This document shows, in pieces, positions 1 through 12,394 of a stretch of DNA of 64,000 nt. The position numbers and the translations under genes are program-made. The stretch lies in assembly GCF_019703515.2 (NCBI RefSeq), contig NC_059351.1, positions 17,577,501 to 17,641,500 on the forward strand, given 5' to 3'. The notes under the pieces were generated by a model. It was not told the origin of the DNA. It searched no databases and was given only the letters and a program-made list of their open reading frames with translations. Each line of letters starts with the position of its first letter. The stretch's first letter is position 1. Origin of the DNA: Myxocyprinus asiaticus (lineage: Eukaryota; Chordata; Actinopteri; Cypriniformes; Catostomidae).

Positions 1-295
1 GGCAATAATCATTTTAGCTATTGCTCATACTGTTAGTTAGGGATTTGAACAAAGCACTAACCATAAGTATTAAACTTTAGACTGTGTTTCATCCCACAAG
101 ATATGTCTTACAGACAGTAATGATATCTGAAATCGTGCTGCTTGTTGAGGAGTGATGTGCTATTACTTTTTAAAGCAATCAGACTTACAGTTTACTTTTG
201 AAGGAGGGACCTGAACCACATTTAGGGACTGAAATATTAAAGAGACTCGTGGATAGTTTCTTGACTTGGGCCAGTAAGTTATCACCTAGTAGTAA
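1..295. other. Unassigned AT-rich intergenic DNA
   Basis: No open frame of note, terminal repeat or recognisable repeat was seen here. It runs into the minisatellite that begins near 296. Confidence 0.5.
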
Positions 296-1025
296 TACCC
301 AATACAATGCAATGCCCTAACAACCAGCCACAACACTTTTGCAACCAACTAGCAATGTTCTAGCAACCTCTCAGAACCAGTGTTGGGTAAGTTACTCCTA
401 ATTAATTACTAACTACTAATTACATATTCTACAGTGTAATTACATTACTGTACTAACTACTCTGTCTGAAAAGTAATTGCATTACTTATTACTAATTACT
501 TTCTAAAACCCTTATCAACCTCGACCAGATTAAAAATACAAGGATAGACATGAAATTGTTCTATTCATTCTTTCAAATAAATCATATTAAATCAAATAAA
601 TTATTCATGAACTGGACAAAGAATTTAAGGGGGCTGCATTAAATTAGAAAACATACATTTTAACATTAGACGTTAAATTTCAATTTTAAAATTCACTATT
701 GTTTTATATAGAATTGTTCTATAGTCTATAGTTTAACACAATTACATTACAAGTAACTGTAATTAAGAGTAATCCCTTAAATTTTTTCCAAAGATAAAGT
801 AATTTAATTACAGTAATTAATTACTTAGTAATGCTTTACACCCAACACTGTTCAGAACACCCTAGTAATTGCATAGCAACATGCTAGGAACAACTTAGAA
901 CAGCTTAGCACCCGGATAGCAGTGCCAAGGCAACCATTTAGAATACTTTTGCAATCACCTAGCAATGCCCTAACAACCACCCACAATACCCCAACAACTG
1001 CATAGCAATACAGTTACAACCACTC
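296..1025. repeat. Degenerate CTAGCAACCA-type minisatellite, part 1 (interrupted)
   Basis: Short degenerate units built around CCTAGCAACCA, ACTCAGAACACC and CCCTAACAACCA recur from about 296 to 377 and again from 851 to about 1025. The gap between them is a later hAT MITE insertion (378-850). The same repeat resumes at about 1905. No coding potential is visible. Confidence 0.75.
378..850. mobile_element. Non-autonomous hAT-type MITE
   Basis: The element starts CAGTGTTGGG and ends with the exact inverse, CCCAACACTG. It is flanked by CTCAGAAC on the left (370-377) and TTCAGAAC on the right (851-858), an 8-bp target duplication with one mismatch, the length expected of hAT elements. The interior is AT-rich, full of TTACT/AGTAA motifs, and has no transposase frame. 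It landed inside the CTAGCAACCA minisatellite, and the duplicated target is itself a minisatellite sub-unit, so part of the flank match could come from the repeat. Confidence 0.85.
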
Positions 1026-1179
1026 ATAAATGTGTCGGCCGCATTTGTGATTAATCACCAAAAAAGCAGAAACAGTTTCCCCAATCAGAGTTTGATTTTT
1101 AAAGCAGAGACCAGTGTTATTATTCTAGCACTGGATCACATTAAGACCACACGACAGAGACATTTCTTAATAATAACAG

Positions 1180-1700
1180 ATTTAAAATCATGTCTATAAG
1201 CTCTCGCATTACTCAAAAATGACCGTCCAGCCCTTGTAAAGATTTTAACCAAATTGTCAGCTCTGGAGGCACAGAATTTTAATATCTACTTTTGCTGGGT
1301 ACCTGGCCATTGTGGAACCCTAGAAATGAACAAGCAGACTCTGCTGCTAAAGAACCACATCCCACAGATCTTAAAAAAATTCTCCAGACCACCCTCAGAT
1401 CTGAAACTTACCATAATCTCTTACATCATCAACAAATGGTAAACAGAATGGGATCAATGCATTAAAAACAAATTGCATTAAATCAACACTGTAGTGGGCA
1501 AAAGACACATCTTTAATTTCAGTAATCACTGGGATCAGATCAGTTACACCCATTGCTGAATATGACATTCCAGATTCACACATACGTTTTTAATATCAGA
1601 CGAAGATCCAACATCATGTACCGCATGCCAGAGTTCACTATCTTCAAAGACTATTTTCTTGGATTGTGCGGATATTATTTCTTTTAGGAAATTATTTTAA
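1180..1700 (+). pseudogene. Non-LTR retrotransposon remnant: RNase H and C-terminal Cys motif
   Basis: Conceptual translation across several frames gives the C-terminal part of a non-LTR retrotransposon ORF2. Around 1285-1320 the frame reads IYFCWVPGHCG, the core of the RNase H domain found in I/Nimb-type elements, followed in a shifted frame by an NEQADSAAK-like stretch. Near 1595-1670 another frame reads DEDPTSCTACQSS, which resembles the conserved Cys-containing C-terminus of such elements. Stops and frame changes separate these pieces, so it is a decayed fragment without the upstream reverse transcriptase. The I/Nimb clade placement is an inference from the RNase H motif; another RNase H-bearing clade is possible. 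Confidence 0.7.
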
Positions 1701-1850
1701 TCAGCAAACACACTTCTTATTAGGGTTCTTATAGAAAACACATTTGTAAAACCTAATATAGGTTTGTAGTCACTCTACCTTTTAAAATATTTTAACTTGT
1801 TTTTCACCATGAAAATAACCATGGAAGCTGGCATGGAGTAAAATCACCAA

Positions 1851-2845
1851 CTAACTAATTAACTAGTTAACTAACTAACTAACTAACTAACCAACTCAGA
1901 CTCCTTCGAAACCACATAGCAGTGCCCTGTGAACCATTCAGAACATCCTTGCAACAAACCAGAATACCCTAGTAAATGCATAGCAGCAAGCTAACTAACA
2001 TTCAGAATACTTTAGAAACCAACCACAATACCCTAGTAACCACATAACAACAAATTAACAACCACTCAGAACACCTTAGCAACCAGACAGCAACACCCTG
2101 GCAACCATTTAGCACACCCTTGCAACCACCTAGCAGTGCACTAACAACCATTCACAACACTTTAGCAACATGCTAGCCACAACTCAGAACACCTTGGAAA
2201 CCAAACAGCAACACCCTGGCAGGAGTGGCAGCCATTCAGAACAACCTAGCAACTACCAAGAACATCCTTGCAACATCGGATAGCAAAATGCTAGCAGCAG
2301 CTCAGAACACATCAGAACACAGAAAGCAACACCATGGGAACCATTTAGAACTTCCTTGCAACAGCCTAGCAATGCCCTAACAACCACCCACAATACCCAA
2401 GCAATCGCTTAGCAACACAATAACAACCACTCAGAACAACTTAGCAACCATAGAGCAATGCCCTGTGAACCATTAAAAACATCTTAGCAACCACCCTGAA
2501 TACCCTAGTAATTGCATAGCAATACACTAAACTAGCATCAGAACACCTCAGTACCTGGATAACAATGCCATGGTAACCATTTAGAAATTTTTAGCAACCA
2601 CCCAGAATACCCTAGCAACCTAATAGCAACATGTTAGCAACCACTTAGAACACCTTAGCAACCAGATAGAAACACCCTTGCAACAACCTATCAATGCACT
2701 AACAACCACACACAACACCCTAGCAACCACTTACAGTGGCTGGCAAAACCCTAGCAACCACTCAGAACACCTTGGAAATTGAATAGAAACATCCTGGAAA
2801 CCATTCAGAACATCCTAGCAACCACCCAGAACACCCTAGCATGTA
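1851..2845. repeat. Degenerate CTAGCAACCA-type minisatellite, part 2
   Basis: A short CTAA-rich microsatellite (about 1851-1890) leads into nearly 1 kb of degenerate tandem units with the theme CCTAGCAACCACTCAGAACACC. Units vary by substitutions and small indels, and I could not fix one period by eye; sub-units of about 20-24 bp are common. It is the continuation of the array at 296-1025. No gene is seen. Confidence 0.8.
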
Positions 2846-3528
2846 AAATGTAAATGTAAAACTCAACTATATTTGATGATTTTTCTTGTACTGACTGGGT
2901 AAATGATAACTGTCCAGAGCTTGACACACTCAACAATCTGTCTTATTGATTAGCAGAAAACTTTGACACTGTACAAGAAGGCTATTACCCAGTGAAAGGC
3001 CCCACAGAAAATTAAGGGCACTGCTAAGCCCTACACCAAACACAAGAACTCTTTCAAAAGAAACTTTAACTATAATGTTGCCACCTTAAAGGTTATAGGT
3101 CTGTGGTCCTGGCTAGCCTTCAACATCTTGCTAAAGAATTCCTTGGTGTTTAGAAGGTAAACAACATTTATAAACCTTTTCTTCATTCAGACAAACAGGT
3201 GAACACAAGATGAATGTTGGTCCGATGGCTCTACAGACAGAAAGAAGTACCTTTGACACGCTGTTTACCGTCTGATAAGAGGAGATTGCTGTCTGGCTGT
3301 GGTCAGATCATTCTCTATTAAAGGCACATCAGATGCGTTCAGGCTACTGCACTGCATGCTGAATGAGAAAAAGCATTATGAGGAGAGAAGCTAGAGGCTT
3401 GATACTGAAACTGTAAGAAAGGTCCGGTTTTCAACCTGACTCTGATTTCATTTATAGTTCTGTTTGCTTTGAGCTCTGAAACGTGCACTGGAAAGTGTGC
3501 AGGCAGGAGTCAGGTGTAAATCAATCAA
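2846..3528. other. Unassigned intergenic DNA
   Basis: No recognisable gene or repeat. The stretch is of ordinary composition between the minisatellite and the ATCT microsatellite. Confidence 0.4.
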
Positions 3529-3529
3529 T

Positions 3530-3531
3530 CA

Positions 3532-3588
<57 letters not shown>

Positions 3589-3658
3589 CCCATCTGTCTG
3601 TCTATCTGTATCTGTCTTTCTGTCCATCTCTCTGTCTGTCTATCTATCTATCTGTCTA
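3530..3658. repeat. ATCT/GTCT tetranucleotide microsatellite
   Basis: About 14 clean ATCT units are followed by interrupted ATCT, GTCT and GTAT units. Short open frames across it are translations of the repeat, not genes. Confidence 0.95.
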
Positions 3659-3831
3659 TGAAGCATGTAATGACCAATGGCACACCTTCTTATGACAGCT
3701 GATTCAAGACAGTGCTCTTAAACTCTTTTAACAGGGTGATAAAAAGGGACTCAGGCAAAGCAAGCCACCTGTATAGTATGTACATCTCATGTAGATCTAA
3801 TTCATGCTGACCAAACACAGAGCGATATTAA

Positions 3832-4421
3832 AGGTGCTATATGTAATATTTTTACAGTACTAAATCATAAAATGACCATAATATGTCATTAGTGAATTAG
3901 TAAACATGCTAATTTGAAATACTGGCTTCTCCGATAACAATGCTACAGCCAGTATATTCTACTTTGAAGTTTCCATTCCGGGACAGAATTTCTGTTTATG
4001 TTTTGGCCTGTGTGATCCCGCCCACTGCCTACTCACCAATAGTATTTCGACACCACCGGGTTGCCAGATTTGAACAAGTTTGCAGGCAAAGAACACTGTG
4101 TGCTGCTGCCTTGGAAGCCAGCAAACAAGCTGTTAACAGATTCCACTCGACCTAAAAAGCCTCGCCATCTGTCTAAAAACCACCATGACCAGAGGTGTAG
4201 TAAAACAAGGATAAATATTGGAGATGCCTTTGGAAGATGGTGACAGCTTAAAGCCCAGAAATCCTTTAAAACGGATGCTGAGTTTGCTAATTTGCATGTC
4301 AACATTCTGGCAACCCGCATGAGCTTCAAGTCTGGGGCGGGGCAGACAATTCTCCAATATTTTGAAATTGGACTGCAGTACCCATTTCAAACGCTTGTTG
4401 TCAATCTTACATATAGCTCCT
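3832..4421. mobile_element. TTAA-flanked non-autonomous DNA transposon
   Basis: The left end reads AGGTGCTATATGTAA and the right end TTACATATAGCTCCT, inverted repeats with one mismatch over 15 bp. Each end abuts TTAA (3828-3831 and 4422-4425), the target used by piggyBac and Kolobok elements. About 590 bp lie between the ends. Short frames inside on both strands show no transposase motif. The TTAA flank is seen directly; the superfamily is inferred. Confidence 0.78.
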
Positions 4422-4429
4422 TTAAAATA

Positions 4430-6840
4430 AGCCAGCACCTTCTTCAGAAGCAAATATTGAGTGAGCGGCTCTCACATGTGTTCCAAACAGAGCCATCTGT
4501 GAGGCGGCAGATTGGCCAGAGAGCATGACTGAGACGCTGCATCATCAATTAGAACTGCTGGGGCCGAGAGGGACATCACCATACAGCACACGTGACAAGC
4601 ACTGCAGTCCAGCTGCTTTATCTCTCTCTGTCTTGCATCTGAACTCTTTCATTCCCTAAATCTATTGTTTTCTCTCTCAAGAGTGTCATTGGTAATGGTT
4701 GCAAACCATGTCAGAGCAATTCTCTGTTTTATTTTACCTTTGTAAGACTAGGCAATTAATTAAAAAAAATATATTTTAAAATAAATAGTTCTGGTCCTGG
4801 ATTCTAAGTGGTTAATTCAGCTTTCCAGTTGTACTGCAATATTCAATATACTGTGATGATGCAAAACATCTGTTCACCTAGCTACTAAGTATATCATTTA
4901 CATGACAGGGACTATGAATTCTGGTGGAAAGATGGCATATATTAAAACAATAAATTGCTTAATAAAAACAATATTTTAATGAAAATATTTGCTTTGCACC
5001 ATGCCTAACAACACTATATTTTTCACAATATAGCATGGCCTAAGTGGTTTCTCCAATTATACAAATATGAACAGCACAATTTTTTTATTCAAATACTACT
5101 CAAAAGAAAAGTGCTATCCAACACACTTTTGGAGTACAGTGGCAATAATAACCACATATAATTAACTCTTTTTCCCCAAAATAACAGGAAAAAAAAGAAT
5201 ATTGAAAGTATTGTTTAATTTTTATTTTATTTTTTATTATTAATTATAAAAAAATAATAAACATTATAATATGCTTTAAAATTTGCCTGTTGCATCAATC
5301 CTCTTTAAAATAATCAGAATATAGATTTTTATAAAACATATTTAAGTTTCCACATACAAACATTAATGGTGCTAAATGGTGTAATTTCTGCACCATTAAC
5401 ATCACCAAAAGAAATTGTAAAAATAAGGACTGTTTAAAAAAATTATGATCTAAAAAATGATTATAATGATTAAATGTATGAAAAAATGATGGTAAATTGC
5501 AGGCAAATGTAGTATTATTGAAGTCAACATCAAACGACGACATTCGCAAGTTCACAACCCTACTTCCATAAAGTGATATACTTCCAAGTGACACAAGGGT
5601 GGGTCTTAATTTAATCTATTAGGAATTGATGGATTGTGAAAGTGGTCTCTTTATTAGAGGCACTTGGAGGGGAGGTGTTTAAAAATACTCTGAAAAGTAG
5701 TCATTTAAAAGACAGAGCAAGTTATTACATTTTGATGAATGATTGATTACAAAGAGTTGTTTTTATTTTATTTATTTTTTAATTTTTTATTTTATTTTTT
5801 GCCTTTAGAATAACTTGCACTGATGAATCATACACAATAAGATGGGAAAAAAGTAAATAGGGTCAATTTTGATTTTAAATTGACCTTTTTCATGAATTTC
5901 TATACAGTTAGCATATAATCTCCCTCAGTTTTGTCTTGCTTTCTAATCTGATGTGTATCATGCTTTCATTCTCTTGGTCTTCCTCTGTTTATCTTTATCC
6001 ATCTCATTTTCTGTCTTCCTCCCACTGTTTGAACATGTGGAGGGATTAATATCTGAGCCGAGGTGTTTGAAGCTTATTTGAGTAAACAGAGTGCTCTGGT
6101 GAATGGCGGTACTGGAAGAAAACAGATCCTGAGCCTGATTAGATCAGAGCGTTTAGCCTGGCTAGTCATATTGCTGTTATTGTCTTGCTGGAAAAAACAT
6201 CATTGCACAGTCATCTCTGATGAACCAAATAAAACTTTAAATAGTGACAAGTGATGAGGCTATCTCTACTCGTAACTGGGTTTGTTTAAAAGACAGAATA
6301 AGAAAAAAAAAAGCTTTTAACACAAAACTTTGATAGGCCCCTAATGTCATCAGCTGCAATATGGTGTTTAGAGAAAGGGTTTACCAAAAAAACTAAAACA
6401 AAAAACAATGACAAATGAATTAAAATGAAATGCATTAAATGAAACATGTTAAACCAAAGTTTTACTCTCAACGTGAAGTAAAGGGTTTTTGTGCTTAACT
6501 TTGCATATTAAAAGATAGATCTTAACATTTTAAGAATGTACTGGAAATAAATATTGTTCAAATTAATATTGCGATTAATCTGAAAATCTATATTTTTACC
6601 CAGCCCTAATCCCTTTTATTTTTATTTGAAGTAATTCATTTAGCTTTACAGGTTAAACACAGCAAAATCCTATTCTTTTTGCATACCCCCCTGCAACCTG
6701 CTTATATACCCCAAGTTGGAAATCACTGATTTGGAAGATTTTTATGATGCTCTTATTGGTGTTTATTGTCATTTCTGGAGATAAACTATTGTAGTCACTT
6801 TGAGCTGTCATGTATTAAAAATACCTGTATGAAGATTCAT
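4430..6840. other. Unassigned AT-rich intergenic DNA
   Basis: Mostly AT-rich, with many poly-A/T and TTTTATTT tracts (for example 5206-5275 and 5760-5805). A fragment near 6550-6610 ending ACCCAGCCCTAA looks like the terminus of a fish MITE, but no partner end was found. No gene can be supported. Confidence 0.4.
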
Positions 6841-6849
6841 CAAAATTTC

Positions 6850-6955
6850 TCCTTTTGAGTTCCATAGAAGAAGGAAAGCCATACGGTCTGGAACAACAAT
6901 AGATTGAGTAAATAAAGACCATTTTCATTTCTGGGTGAACTATTCCTAAGTGGTA
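6850..6955. mobile_element. Right end of TTAA-type MITE family A
   Basis: The sequence ends TTTCATTTCTGGGTGAACTATTCC, the terminal motif of the MITE family seen complete at 39681-40393. The upstream part matches the same family's GTTCCATAGAAGAAGGAAAG region. No left end is present, so this is a truncated copy. Confidence 0.65.
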
Positions 6956-6959
6956 TAAA

Positions 6960-8084
6960 TATATTTTTGCTGGCTGACTAAATCGTTGTTTTGTACTGAA
7001 GTGTTAAATGTCTAACTTCTGTTCAGGGAAGGTTTATTCAGCATCTTCTTTCCTTTAGTGTCATAATGCAGCTTGTATGTTTCCCAGACATGGTTGACCA
7101 CCAGAAGTGTCTCTTCATCCTTCACTGCCTTCAAATTAAGTAAACACATGCTGTGACTGGGTTAGCTGAGAAGGGCTGAGTGGTAGAAAATTTGTCAGTA
7201 TGCATCTAGCCTTACATGGTGGCTATATACCAATTTGCATATTCATCGCCCTTAACAGTATGTGAGATTAGGATTTGAACAGCCCAAATTATAGTACATT
7301 TTATGCCAAAGATGTCTGGATGGTATAATATTTCTGGTGGATTTTCAAAAATGTGTGTTCGTGCATGCATCTTGAGCTAATATATTTATTTGGATTCAAT
7401 ATAAAGTATATACTGTATACAGTATATACAGTACAACATTTTCAGTTGTAAAATATCGGCAAGCCCAAAGTTGCCACAGCAGTTTTTAAATATATGAATC
7501 TAAAAGTTTAAGGTAGGCTATTACATTTAGCTAGATGCTAATGATTACAAAACATGTTTGCTTTTGTTTCTGAAGGGTGGGGTTTTGGAGAGGGGTCGTG
7601 TGGTTGAAGTTAGCACAATGAATACAGTTAACAAAGGAGCTAAAAACACCAACATAGTCTCATAACAGCTCATAATAATTCATACTAGATGGCAAAATTG
7701 TAAGATTTCATATGACTTGACTTACAGGAAAGGGTATGGCTTTCAATAGAGACTAAGCAATCAACAAACTGAATTTAAAATCAATGCAATACAGGTATCA
7801 AATTTCAGCTAGCATTCCTATCCAACAATTTATTTTAAGATAGGAAATATCTGTGAACAAATTTGATTACTCATTCCATATTTATTTATGCAATACAAGT
7901 GACTGATGTATGTCAATATTCTGTAATACGTTTCCCTGGTCTCGTTCTAAACCCTGATGTTTTCTTTCTTCTGTGGAGCACAAAAGTTATTCCCTAATAT
8001 AACATCATGGTTAGGTTTACTCTAGGGTTTGTGTTTGGGGTTAAACTTAGGAAAAATCATAATAACATTGTTTTTTTTTTGTTC

Positions 8085-8085
<1 letters not shown>
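6960..8085. other. Unassigned intergenic DNA
   Basis: No gene or complete repeat was recognised. TATACTGTATAC-type palindromic AT words occur near 7407-7432. Confidence 0.4.

Positions 8086-8087
<2 letters not shown>

Positions 8088-8140
<53 letters not shown>
8088..8140. repeat. (TA)n microsatellite
   Basis: An uninterrupted TA dinucleotide run of about 26 units. Confidence 0.97.
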
Positions 8141-8145
<5 letters not shown>

Positions 8146-8159
8146 CATACTTTTTTCCA

Positions 8160-8580
8160 GCCAACTTCTCTTGATTTCACCATCTTGTACACATCTCACC
8201 TACTTGTAAAATTTCTTACCATTTTGCCATCTCGTACGATTTCTTAAGATTTCGTCATCTCATATGATTTATTATGATTACGCCATTTTGTACGACTTGT
8301 TACGATTTCGCCATCTCGTATGATTTCTTACTATTTCACCATCTTGTACAATTTCATAAAATTTTGCCATCTCATATTATTTCTTATGATAACGCCATCT
8401 TGTACGATTTCTTACGATTTCAACGTCTCGTAGGATTTATTACTATTTCGCCATCTCATACAATTTCATAAAATTTTTGCTATCTCTTACGATTTCGCCA
8501 TATAATAGGATTTCTTATGATTATGCCATCTCCTCCAATTTCTCACAATTTCGCCATTTTGTATATTATTACGTCTTGTC
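8160..8580. repeat. Minisatellite, unit about 28-29 bp (CCATCTCGTACGATTTCTTA)
   Basis: About 14 diverged tandem units carry the theme TTCGCCATCTCGTACGATTTC. Spacing between successive CCATCT/CCATTT words is about 28-29 bp. The array directly follows the TA run and ends at a CATGAGACCGGG motif near 8580. Frames through it merely translate the repeat. Confidence 0.85.
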
Positions 8581-8589
8581 ATGAGACCG

Positions 8590-9360
8590 GGTTGGAAATC
8601 ACATAGCAACTTAAAGAGCAATAGGCGAATAAGGATGCACCCTGCGTCCACACTGCAAACATGTGACAAAACTAGATTGTTTTCATGATGACATGTGACA
8701 TTGATTGCAGCGTAGTAAACTGTATCACATTTGTATCGTATACTGTATCACTTTAGCCAAGCAGATGTCAGTTTCGAATGGTTGAAGGCCCTCTCATTCC
8801 AATAGTGGGTGTTTGGTGCACCAAACACAAAGCTGAACAAGGCAAGTTGTGCATCGCAGAAAACGCAGAGTGCACTCAAACAATTGCTGAGTTAAGGAAG
8901 CTAAAGGATTTAGCAAGGTACACGTTCTTGGCCCAGAATTGAAATTGACATTCAGGCATAAGCGGCAAGAGTTTAGAAGATACGCTTGTGTGTGTGTGTT
9001 TGTGTGTTCTCTTGCCTTACATTAGTGTAACGTGCTCCCACAGGCAAAGGAAATACCCTCACACTCTTGATTTCTCGAAGCAGAGGCCCCGAGCTCAACG
9101 ATACAGGCTTGAAAAGACAGATATTAATTACCCGAGCTCTTCACCTGCTCCCAATTGGTCCAAGCTGAAATAATCACCACTATTGCTGCTACTACCTTCC
9201 TCGTAGCCATCAGCATCCCATGCAATCATAAGACAATCATGAGGTTTCCCAGCTCAGCCATACTAGAGCGAATAGTCACACATGACGGCTATTGGTTCAT
9301 TTGAGTTTTTCCATTTTCCATTCAACAACAGACATTTCTTAGATAGGGTTGGAAGTGAAT
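8590..9360. other. Unassigned intergenic DNA, possible conserved stretch
   Basis: No gene was found. The part from about 9030 to 9270 is more complex and less AT-rich than its surroundings (GAGCTC twice, CCAATTGG, TTAATTA), so it could be a regulatory element. That is only an impression from composition. Confidence 0.25.

Positions 9361-9363
<3 letters not shown>

Positions 9364-9430
<67 letters not shown>
9364..9430. repeat. (TA)n microsatellite
   Basis: A TA run of about 33 units ending in ACATATC. The short frame spanning it is not a gene. Confidence 0.97.
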
Positions 9431-9434
<4 letters not shown>

Positions 9435-9936
9435 CATTTTGTCAAACCTGATAGCTATAAGACTGCAGTGAGAACAAATTTAATTATATCATGACAAAGA
9501 GCAATGGAACCTCTCTGAGCTCATTAAAGAAGATATTGCATTGCGGATTGAATTTTGACATTTGTATCAACTTCTTGTGTTGACCTGATGTTTTCAGCTA
9601 AATATAACGTGAACATTGTAAGTGCAGAATGTTGTTGTAATGACATCAGTGTATTGTTGAAGCAATTTCAGATAATTGCTCATAAATCAGCTTTTAATGA
9701 AAAGTTCAAAATTCAAAAATTAATCAGCCTAATCTAGGGCATATCAATAGTGGTTGCATAAAGGTATATTGTTAGTTCCTAAATTTTGATGAAAGCTCTT
9801 GAATACTATCAGAACAATTCAGTTAAATGCAAAACGTTACCAGAAAATGCTTTGTGCTCTAAATATTGGATCAAGATAACAGTTGAGTGATAATAATACA
9901 GTATATAATACTGTATATTTACTGTAGATTAATATA

Positions 9937-10295
9937 TTAACAGAACAGTTCATTCAAAAAATAATTTGCCCACCCTCATGTCTTTTCAAACCTGTATGAC
10001 ATTGCACATGAAGATGCAGTGGAGAGGAAGATTTTCTGTCAATAATACCTTCAATTTTGGTTTGTTCTTTTCACATCCCTATCTCAGGTGCCTTATGGAC
10101 CACATGTCTTATGGACACTTTTGTCCTTTTTAGAGCTTGACAGATGCGGTCACTATGAACTGTTGTTGTATGTACAAAAGTAAAGTATAGACTCCCTTTG
10201 TGTTTAATGGAAAAATAACACCATATAGATTTGGAATGACATGAGAATGAGTAAATGACTACATTTTTATTTCTGGGTGAACTATTCCTTTTTGT
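9937..10295. mobile_element. TTAA-type MITE family A, copy
   Basis: The left end is TTAACAGAACAGTTCATTC followed by CACCCTCATGTC. The right end is the inverse theme, GAGTAAATGACTAC then GGGTGAACTATTCC. The interior differs from the copy at 39681-40393, which suggests a sub-family. The right TTAA has decayed. Confidence 0.7.
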
Positions 10296-10299
10296 TTGA

Positions 10300-10795
10300 A
10301 AATGACCATAAGGAACCCTACTATCATTGCCTTGGACATAAACTTTAATAACCTGACAATAAGAACAATGGTTTTTGTCATTCACTCACTTCCTGTATCA
10401 CACGATGTATGCATTTTCTCTATTTTAAGAACTGAACAGTTATGATATGTTGGTTTTTCAGAGTGCTCTGGCTGAACTTTGGGTTAAAATGGAGAGTATC
10501 GCTGTGTGTGATTTTAAAAGAAAATACTTAATATTGCTAATATGCTGTGAAAGATTTAAGCAACCTTGAAAATGTATTTAAGGGGACACACAGTTAAAGT
10601 GTTGCATTGGGTGCAACACCCAGAGCACAACAACATTGATATTTCGTGACTTTTATATCATGTTTGTCCTTTTTTGTTAGTTTTTATTTTGTTATATTTA
10701 GTATACTTTGGTTTTGTGCTGTATTAAATCAAGGCTTGTGCCTGGAATATATTTTGTACATCATAAACAAAATACAAATTAAAAATAAAAAAAAA
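10300..10795. other. Unassigned intergenic DNA
   Basis: AT-rich; no gene or terminal repeats recognised. Confidence 0.4.
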
Positions 10796-10962
10796 TACTG
10801 GGTGAATCTCACAAAATCTGTCAAGAAAATAATTGGGTCACATTTCACCCCAAAATCAATGACAAAAAATAAGGAATTATATTTTGCATACAGAAAATTA
10901 AGAAATTATATTTTGCATATAAGAAAATTAAGCATGTTTTTAGGACCATTATGATTTTTAGT
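10796..10962. repeat. Interspersed repeat family C, copy 1
   Basis: The stretch carries GGGTGAATCTCACAAAA, GGGTCACATTTCACCCCAAA and GAAATTATATTTTGCAT. The same ordered words occur at 58134-58262 in the klf7 intron, so this is a dispersed repeat. No inverted ends were identified. Confidence 0.65.
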
Positions 10963-10998
10963 GTTAAATTCAATAAGAATGAATTCTCAGTAATGCAA

Positions 10999-11000
10999 AA

Positions 11001-11039
<39 letters not shown>

Positions 11040-11040
11040 C
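10999..11040. repeat. (AAT)n microsatellite
   Basis: A trinucleotide AAT/ATA run of about 13 units. Confidence 0.95.
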
Positions 11041-11099
11041 TTTGTAATTTCTGTATGAGGGAAATATTTATTTATAAACATTCTATATATATATATATA

Positions 11100-12227
11100 T
11101 TACAATTAATTTAACATAATAATAAAATCAGCCCAAAGTCTTTGATGTTGCATTTTGTAAAGAGATTTTCTAAGGGCACATGTGTATCTTGGATTTAACC
11201 CTTTAAGATCTTTATCTCAGTAAAGCTGGGTGCACACTGCATGTGCAATTTTTTTATTTTTTGTCCTTTACATTTGTTGCTCGTCACATTGTACGATATC
11301 ACCCCACTGAGATCTTGCGTAAAAGCCAAGACAGACTGTGCGACATCTAGTGTCTTTTCTGTCAGACTGTATGATATACATGGTAGCCAAGACTGGTCAT
11401 GATTAGCAGTATTGATTGGGTTGTAAACATCAATTCTGACATTCTCTTCAACACGCAGAATTGAAATAGTACAACGCAGCCCACGTTGTTCCAAACCTGT
11501 ATGACTTACGTGAAACACGGAACATTTTGGCAATTATCCCTTTAAGGCAATTTGGCTCTAACTTTTGCAGCCAAGCCAACACATGAACACACACACTCAT
11601 TAGTCCCTAGCTAAGTGCAATATTACCCACTTTACTAACTGCCTGATTTGCTGCCTTGCTGTGATGTTACCATTGGGGCCCATTGCTGCATGATCAAAGC
11701 AAGATTTTTTGACAGCCTCCTCTGCATTTTAGTGCACACCCATGGAGTGCAACAGAGAGCATCACATGAAAAATTTGCATTGACTAAACGAGCTATTTGG
11801 TACTACTTGGTCGCAGCTGGTACCTTGGCGAACTCCAGAAGTCCATTTGAGCCCTGTGTTTATTAATTTTCCAATCCTCCTCCATTTTCTGCATTTGCCT
11901 CCACGCATCAGATCAGCACATTTGCGTGGCCGTCTGTGCCCCCTTCGGTCTATCAAAATGAGTGTGCTCTGACCTGAGCAACAGCTGCAGTGAATGCATT
12001 ATTGGACACCTTTGATACTATGATGGTGGCTGCACTTGACTGATTGGGGCCAATTGTTTGTTCTGGTATGGCTTTTCCATTTCATTTATGAAAATATTAT
12101 TGTCATGAAGTGCTCTTATGTCAATGAAATTTCATTTTGTCTTTCAAAGGTGTTTTGATGGTGAAGATGGATGGATGACCGGACCTCCTGGTGACAATGT
12201 GTCTACATGGGACAAAACCATTATTAT
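11100..12227. other. Intergenic DNA with fragments of dispersed repeats
   Basis: From about 11222 the sequence begins AAAGCTGGGTGCACACTGCA, a typical fish MITE end. At 11490-11545 it carries GTTCCAAACCTGTATGACTT and ATCCCTTTAAGG, resembling MITE family A. Neither element can be delimited. No gene is supported. Confidence 0.35.
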
Positions 12228-12385
12228 CAGTGATGGGTGATTACTTCTGAATTGTAATCCAGTACTAATTGCAAATTACATGACTAAAATTGCTATTAGT
12301 ATTGTAATCTTGGATTACATTTTAGGTAATCTAATCCAATTACTTTTGGATTACCTCTGATCTAATTCTTTTTTTATTTGATGCA
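12228..12385. mobile_element. hAT-like MITE left-end fragment
   Basis: It begins CAGTGATGGGTGATTAC, close to the CAGTGTTGGGTAAGTTAC end of the element at 378. TGTAATCC/GGATTAC-rich sequence follows. No right end is present before the L2 sequence begins, so this is a fragment. Confidence 0.6.
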
Positions 12386-12394
12386 ATTTGAGTA